Under the pieces are notes generated by a model that was given only the letters and a program-made list of their open reading frames with translations, made no database searches and had not been told where the DNA came from. From Methanofollis sp. (GTDB lineage Archaea; Halobacteriota; Methanomicrobia; Methanomicrobiales; Methanofollaceae), in NCBI GenBank assembly GCA_028696365.1, contig JAQVHG010000092.1:1-8324 (forward strand): 8,324 bases of DNA, given 5' to 3'. The first letter of the stretch is position 1. Each line of letters begins with the position of its first letter. Positions 5,718-8,324 of this stretch are shown piece by piece. The position numbers and the translations under genes are program-made.

Positions 5718-6384
5718 CACGCCAGTGTAGCAACACGCCGTCGTCGACACGGTCAACTGAGGTAAGTTCAAGGTGCGGGAACTCAGTCTCACTCACAAAC
5801 CCTTTGCCGTCGACCGGGGTGGGGGCGTCCTCTCCGCCGATGATGACTGAGCCCACATAGGTGATCATCTCGTCCACCAGACCTGCCTGGAAAAGTCCCC
5901 AGATCAGCGTCCCCCCGCCCTCGACCATCAACCGCGTCACGCCCCGAACAGCCAGTTCGTGCATCAGACGGGCGAGGTCGATCCCCTCATCACCAACGAC
6001 GACGACCTCGGCCTTCTCTCGCAGGGCTTCGACTCGTTTGGCTGGTGCTGTCGCCGAGACCGCGACGACCCGTCGCCCTTCCCCTTTGCAGAGGATGTCA
6101 GCGTCTAAAGGTGTCCTGGCCATCGAGTCGACGATGACCCTGAGAGGATGCTCGTCCTCCCCTCGCGCCCTGCGCGTGGCCTTCAGCTCAGATGATTTGA
6201 CGGTGAGCGACGGATCGTCGGCCATGACCGTGCCAATACCGACCATGATCCCATCAGCGCCGGCCTTTATATTATCCACCCGTTTAAAATCATCTGCGCC
6301 AGAGATCTTTACCTGCCGCCGTTCCCGTGTCGAGATCTTGCCATCCGCGCTCATCGCGAGGTTGACAAAGATATATGGACGCAT
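5698..6384 (-). CDS. arfC: 2,5-diamino-6-ribosylamino-4(3H)-pyrimidinone 5'-phosphate reductase
   Basis: 228 aa, the usual length for this archaeal enzyme. It reduces the ribosyl side chain of 2,5-diamino-6-ribosylamino-4(3H)-pyrimidinone 5'-phosphate to ribityl with NAD(P)H. This is an early step of archaeal riboflavin synthesis, which also feeds FAD and the deazaflavin F420. It is a RibD C-terminal/dihydrofolate-reductase-like fold. The visible signatures are NLAMSADGKIS (8-18), the IKAGADGIMVGIGTVMADDP segment (39-58) and LRVIVDS (81-87). Further on are VEGGGTLIWGLFQAGLVDE (154-172), which contributes to cofactor binding, and IIGGEDAPT (181-189). There is no deaminase domain, as expected for archaea. 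The ATG at 6384 has a close GAGG upstream, and a weak AATAAGTAA box lies about 27 bases away, so the leader is very short. The gene stands alone and diverges from the kinase gene. Confidence 0.92.
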   Translation of the reverse strand: MRPYIFVNLAMSADGKISTRERRQVKISGADDFKRVDNIKAGADGIMVGIGTVMADDPSLTVKSSELKATRRARGEDEHPLRVIVDSMARTPLDADILCKGEGRRVVAVSATAPAKRVEALREKAEVVVVGDEGIDLARLMHELAVRGVTRLMVEGGGTLIWGLFQAGLVDEMITYVGSVIIGGEDAPTPVDGKGFVSETEFPHLELTSVDRVDDGVLLHWRVKKETQ

Positions 6385-6480
6385 GTCCTCAGGTTTGACG
6401 GAGAATTACTTATTCGTGTGCTTACTCGGAAAAAAATGAAAGGGCATAAATAACGATCCCGTTTACATCTCAGTTGTACA
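6385..6480. promoter_or_regulatory. Divergent promoter region between arfC and the kinase gene
   Basis: For the kinase gene, ATAAATAA (6446-6453) is a good archaeal TATA box, preceded by purine-rich GAAAGGG that could serve as BRE. It is centred about 31 bases before the ATG, implying a leader of only a few bases, and no SD is visible. For arfC, the minus-strand AATAAGTAA (plus 6406-6414) is about 27 bases before its ATG and weaker. The two boxes are about 40 bases apart, so pre-initiation complexes could interfere with each other. No operator palindrome is seen. Confidence 0.5.
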
Positions 6481-7047
6481 ATGTATTCAAGGGGTTCAAA
6501 CGTATCAGATGTCTCTTTTAACCACTGGCAATCTGATATCCGCATAATGGGTGTAATTGGGTTTTTATTGGCTCTACTGATCCTTACGGTCTTTTATTCA
6601 GTCTTCTACAGTGTGGAGGTAAAGCAGTCATCTCTCTATTACATACCCCTTGTCATAGTGGCGGTCTGGTATTCCAACCGGTCGATCTGGACCGCAGCGG
6701 CTCTTTCCCTTGGATATGTTGTCGTCACCCTCTTCCTGGCCATCAGCGGATATTCTATAGACCCGGTTCTTCTCTTCCTCTTCACTCTCCTCTACCTCTG
6801 GGGGATGACGGCTGTCATCCTCTTCTCCCCAGAACAGTCATATCACGCGGGTGCGCTCTGCGACTCGTCTCTCTTCTTCTCGCTTGACCCTAAATCTTTT
6901 GAGGTCAGGGGGATCAGCCATGACCTTGCTGCCCGTCTGGGACTTCCAGGTCATTCCCTTGAAAATACTGTCCCGCTGGCATCGATCTGCGTCGATCCAG
7001 GAGAAGCCCAGAGCCTTGTCAGGCAGATCAGATCCGCAGCGGGATGA
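6481..7047 (+). CDS. Membrane sensor half of a split histidine kinase
   Basis: 188 aa. Four hydrophobic segments (about residues 23-44, 51-64, 69-89 and 95-116) form a compact membrane input module. From residue 131 a PAS-like domain begins (LFFSLDPKSFEVRGISHDLA), but it stops half way, after QIRSAAG. The continuation of that domain is found in the next frame, starting at the overlapping ATG (7044). The stop TGA at 7045-7047 shares bases with that ATG. Either this is one gene of about 475 codons broken by a one-base shift in the GCGGGATG region, or two coupled genes. The ATG at 6481 is chosen because a TATA box lies about 31 bases upstream and the first membrane segment follows directly. An SD is absent, so translation would be leaderless or nearly so. 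Confidence 0.8.
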   Translation: MYSRGSNVSDVSFNHWQSDIRIMGVIGFLLALLILTVFYSVFYSVEVKQSSLYYIPLVIVAVWYSNRSIWTAAALSLGYVVVTLFLAISGYSIDPVLLFLFTLLYLWGMTAVILFSPEQSYHAGALCDSSLFFSLDPKSFEVRGISHDLAARLGLPGHSLENTVPLASICVDPGEAQSLVRQIRSAAG

Positions 7048-7904
7048 TGGAAGGATCCCCTTGTGAGATCGTCCTCAGGGGGCATGCAGGGGAACAGGTG
7101 CCAGTCCTCCTCACCTGTGTCAGGGAAGGCAGGGAGTATCGGTGTTCTGTCCTTGACCTCCTCTCTCTTCGTTCGTATCAGGAGATGGAACAGAAGGTCA
7201 GAGCGGAGGCGGCCAGATGGCAGGACTTTACCACCACGGCGGCCCATGAACTCAGGACACCGCTCCAACCGGTCCTCGGCTATCTTGGCCTTCTCTATGA
7301 CGGCCGCACCCATTATGGGATCAGTGACGAGGCGTCACAGATGCTCAGGGTCTGCCTTGAGAATGTTGATAGGGAACGGCGTATCGTAAACCGGATGCTT
7401 GAACTCAGTTTTCTGGACAATGGGAAGATGAAGAGCAGGCCCACTGAGGTAGACCTTGCTGCGCTGATCGAGGAAGTGCTCAAGAGCCATGGCTTCACTA
7501 GGAGGGCCAGATGCGAGGTCTCGGTCCCTGCGGGTATGGTGGTTCAGGTAGATAAGGAACAGTTCTATCTTGTCCTAGAGAGTATTGTCTCCAATGCGGT
7601 TGAATACAGCAAAGACCCAAGGGTTGTTGAGATCTCCTGCGGTGAGGAGGGACGGCGGCAGTGGGTGAAGGTGAGGGACAATGGTCCTGGGATCGACCCT
7701 GCCAAACTGAAGACGATCTTTGAACCATTCTCACTTGGCGACAGTGAGACGTTGAGCCGCCGGTATGGACGGATGGGACTTGGCCTGCCGATCGCCGAAC
7801 GGTATGCCCGTCAGAACGGGGGGTGGATCGAGGTGGAGAGTGTGCTGGGCAAAGGGAGCACCTTTACCATTGTGCTTGAACGGGAAGACAGCGGCGCGGC
7901 GTGA
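7044..7904 (+). CDS. Histidine kinase catalytic half (rest of PAS, HisKA, HATPase_c)
   Basis: 286 aa. Residues 1-45 are the second half of a PAS-like domain (CEIVLRGHAGEQVPVLLTC ... YRCSVLDLLS). The H-box AAHELRTPLQPVLGYL (66-81) carries the phospho-accepting His68. The HATPase domain has the N-box around Asn184 (ESIVSNAVEYSK), the G1 box DNGPGI (212-217), the F-box FEPF (226-229) and the G2 box GRMGLGLPIA (242-251). All catalytic elements are intact, so the half would be able to autophosphorylate and signal to a response regulator, none of which is encoded in the window. It has no membrane segment of its own and no SD of its own, so expression depends on coupling at the ATGA overlap or on correction of the frame. 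An alternative ATG at 7047 is equally possible. The stimulus is unknown. Confidence 0.85.
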   Translation: MMEGSPCEIVLRGHAGEQVPVLLTCVREGREYRCSVLDLLSLRSYQEMEQKVRAEAARWQDFTTTAAHELRTPLQPVLGYLGLLYDGRTHYGISDEASQMLRVCLENVDRERRIVNRMLELSFLDNGKMKSRPTEVDLAALIEEVLKSHGFTRRARCEVSVPAGMVVQVDKEQFYLVLESIVSNAVEYSKDPRVVEISCGEEGRRQWVKVRDNGPGIDPAKLKTIFEPFSLGDSETLSRRYGRMGLGLPIAERYARQNGGWIEVESVLGKGSTFTIVLEREDSGAA

Positions 7905-7917
7905 TTGGTCTGTTTCA

Positions 7918-8150
7918 GGCTCTGTAGAGACCCTCACCTCTTGCGTGGGGGAGAGGTGTGTCACCCGCCTTCCCACCTCTCGGCCTGGGGCGATTGCCGC
8001 CCGGACCCTTGGGACCACGATAGAGCCAGGAAGGCAGAATCGATGACCATGATGAGGGTGCTGCCGACCTCGACCTATCGTGTGGCGGGGGGATCGGGGG
8101 GCGGCACGTTCCTCGCCAGAGAGATCTATCCTGGGGGTTTCCACAGAGCC
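7918..8150 (+). mobile_element. MITE-like element, complete copy 2 (233 bp)
   Basis: It starts 13 bases after the kinase stop. The left end GGCTCTGTAGAGACC and the inverse of the right end, GGCTCTGTGGAAACC (8136-8150), agree at 13 of 15 positions. Inside, the order of blocks equals that of the copy at 5266: CTCACCTCTTG, CGCCTTCCCACCT, a hairpin GGGCG/CGCCC (about 7988-8002), CACGATAGAGCCAGGAAGGC, then CTATCGTGTGGCGGGG. The third hairpin is partly lost. No transposase is encoded and no clear target duplication is visible, so the transposon reading rests on the inverted ends, the fixed length and the dispersion. Confidence 0.65.
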
Positions 8151-8230
8151 CTTTCCATAATGGTTTGAGTTCATCAAACACCTTCAAGGACTGATACGCA
8201 GATTGCAGATATATCTCCTGAATAATCGAG

Positions 8231-8284
8231 CCTCTGCCTTCCCGTGCCTATCTTGATCCCGGGGGTCCGGGCGGCGAGAGAACA
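8231..8284 (-). repeat. Partial inverted copy of the repeat core
   Basis: Read on the minus strand it gives CCCGGACCCCCGGGATCAAG followed by ATAGGCACGGGAAGGCAGA, almost the same as 5347-5386 in copy 1. The left portion of the element would continue to higher coordinates but the following bases do not match well, and the GCCCCC hairpin arm is missing. It is a truncated copy facing the complete element at 7918. Confidence 0.6.
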
Positions 8285-8324
8285 AGGTCTTCACCAATTC
8301 TCCAGACTTAAAGAGAAAAGAAAG

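Larger units (their letters stand above)
7905..8324. other. Gene-free right end of window with repeats
   Basis: Behind the kinase stop there is a complete repeat element (7918-8150). A short spacer follows with a hairpin GTTTGA/TCAAAC (8163-8179). Then comes an inverted partial copy (8231-8284), and the window ends in an A-rich stretch. No coding region is supported; the open frames in the repeat are by-products of its GC-rich hairpins. Confidence 0.6.

Noticed and set aside
455..8284. CRISPR array
   Set aside because: The repeats are long, diverged, irregularly spaced and in both orientations; no short direct repeats with regular spacers are present.

Overview
The window looks like chromosomal DNA of a methanogenic archaeon of the Methanomicrobiales type (Methanofollis/Methanoculleus-like). 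This is inferred from gene content and signals, not from a database search. The pointers are an archaeal-type riboflavin reductase (ArfC), a cobamide-pathway methyltransferase (CbiE), a gamma-alpha fused 2-oxoacid:ferredoxin oxidoreductase, a Thr/Pro-linker lipoprotein typical of methanogen surface proteins, archaeal TATA boxes and Shine-Dalgarno sites.

Layout. Positions 1-301 hold the 3' end of cbiE (+). A gap of about 1.06 kb follows and contains three degenerate copies of a repeat. Positions 1363-3857 carry a two-gene minus-strand operon encoding the gamma-alpha and beta subunits of a 2-oxoacid:ferredoxin oxidoreductase. Its stop and start codons overlap by 4 bases, and it has a recognisable TATA box and SD. 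After another gap with repeat fragments comes a small lipoprotein gene (4632-5126, +), then a repeat cluster (5149-5497). arfC (5698-6384, -) and a membrane histidine kinase (6481-7904, +) are divergently arranged across a 96-bp promoter region. The kinase is split into two frames inside its PAS-like domain. The window ends in a further full repeat copy and a partial inverted one.

The genes do not form one pathway. They cover cobalamin synthesis, ferredoxin-linked 2-oxoacid metabolism, flavin/F420 precursor synthesis and signal sensing. About a third of the window is non-coding.

The most interesting feature is a dispersed family of GC-rich, hairpin-containing repeats in those gaps. Two copies are almost the same length (232 and 233 bp) and have imperfect terminal inverted repeats beginning GGCTCTGTAGA, as expected for a MITE. 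Three elements (after korB, the lipoprotein gene and the kinase gene) begin only about 13-24 bases past a stop codon and point in the direction of that gene. The family could therefore also act as, or be retained as, 3'-end RNA structures. The second notable point is the kinase, which is either a frameshifted single gene or a translationally coupled split kinase.
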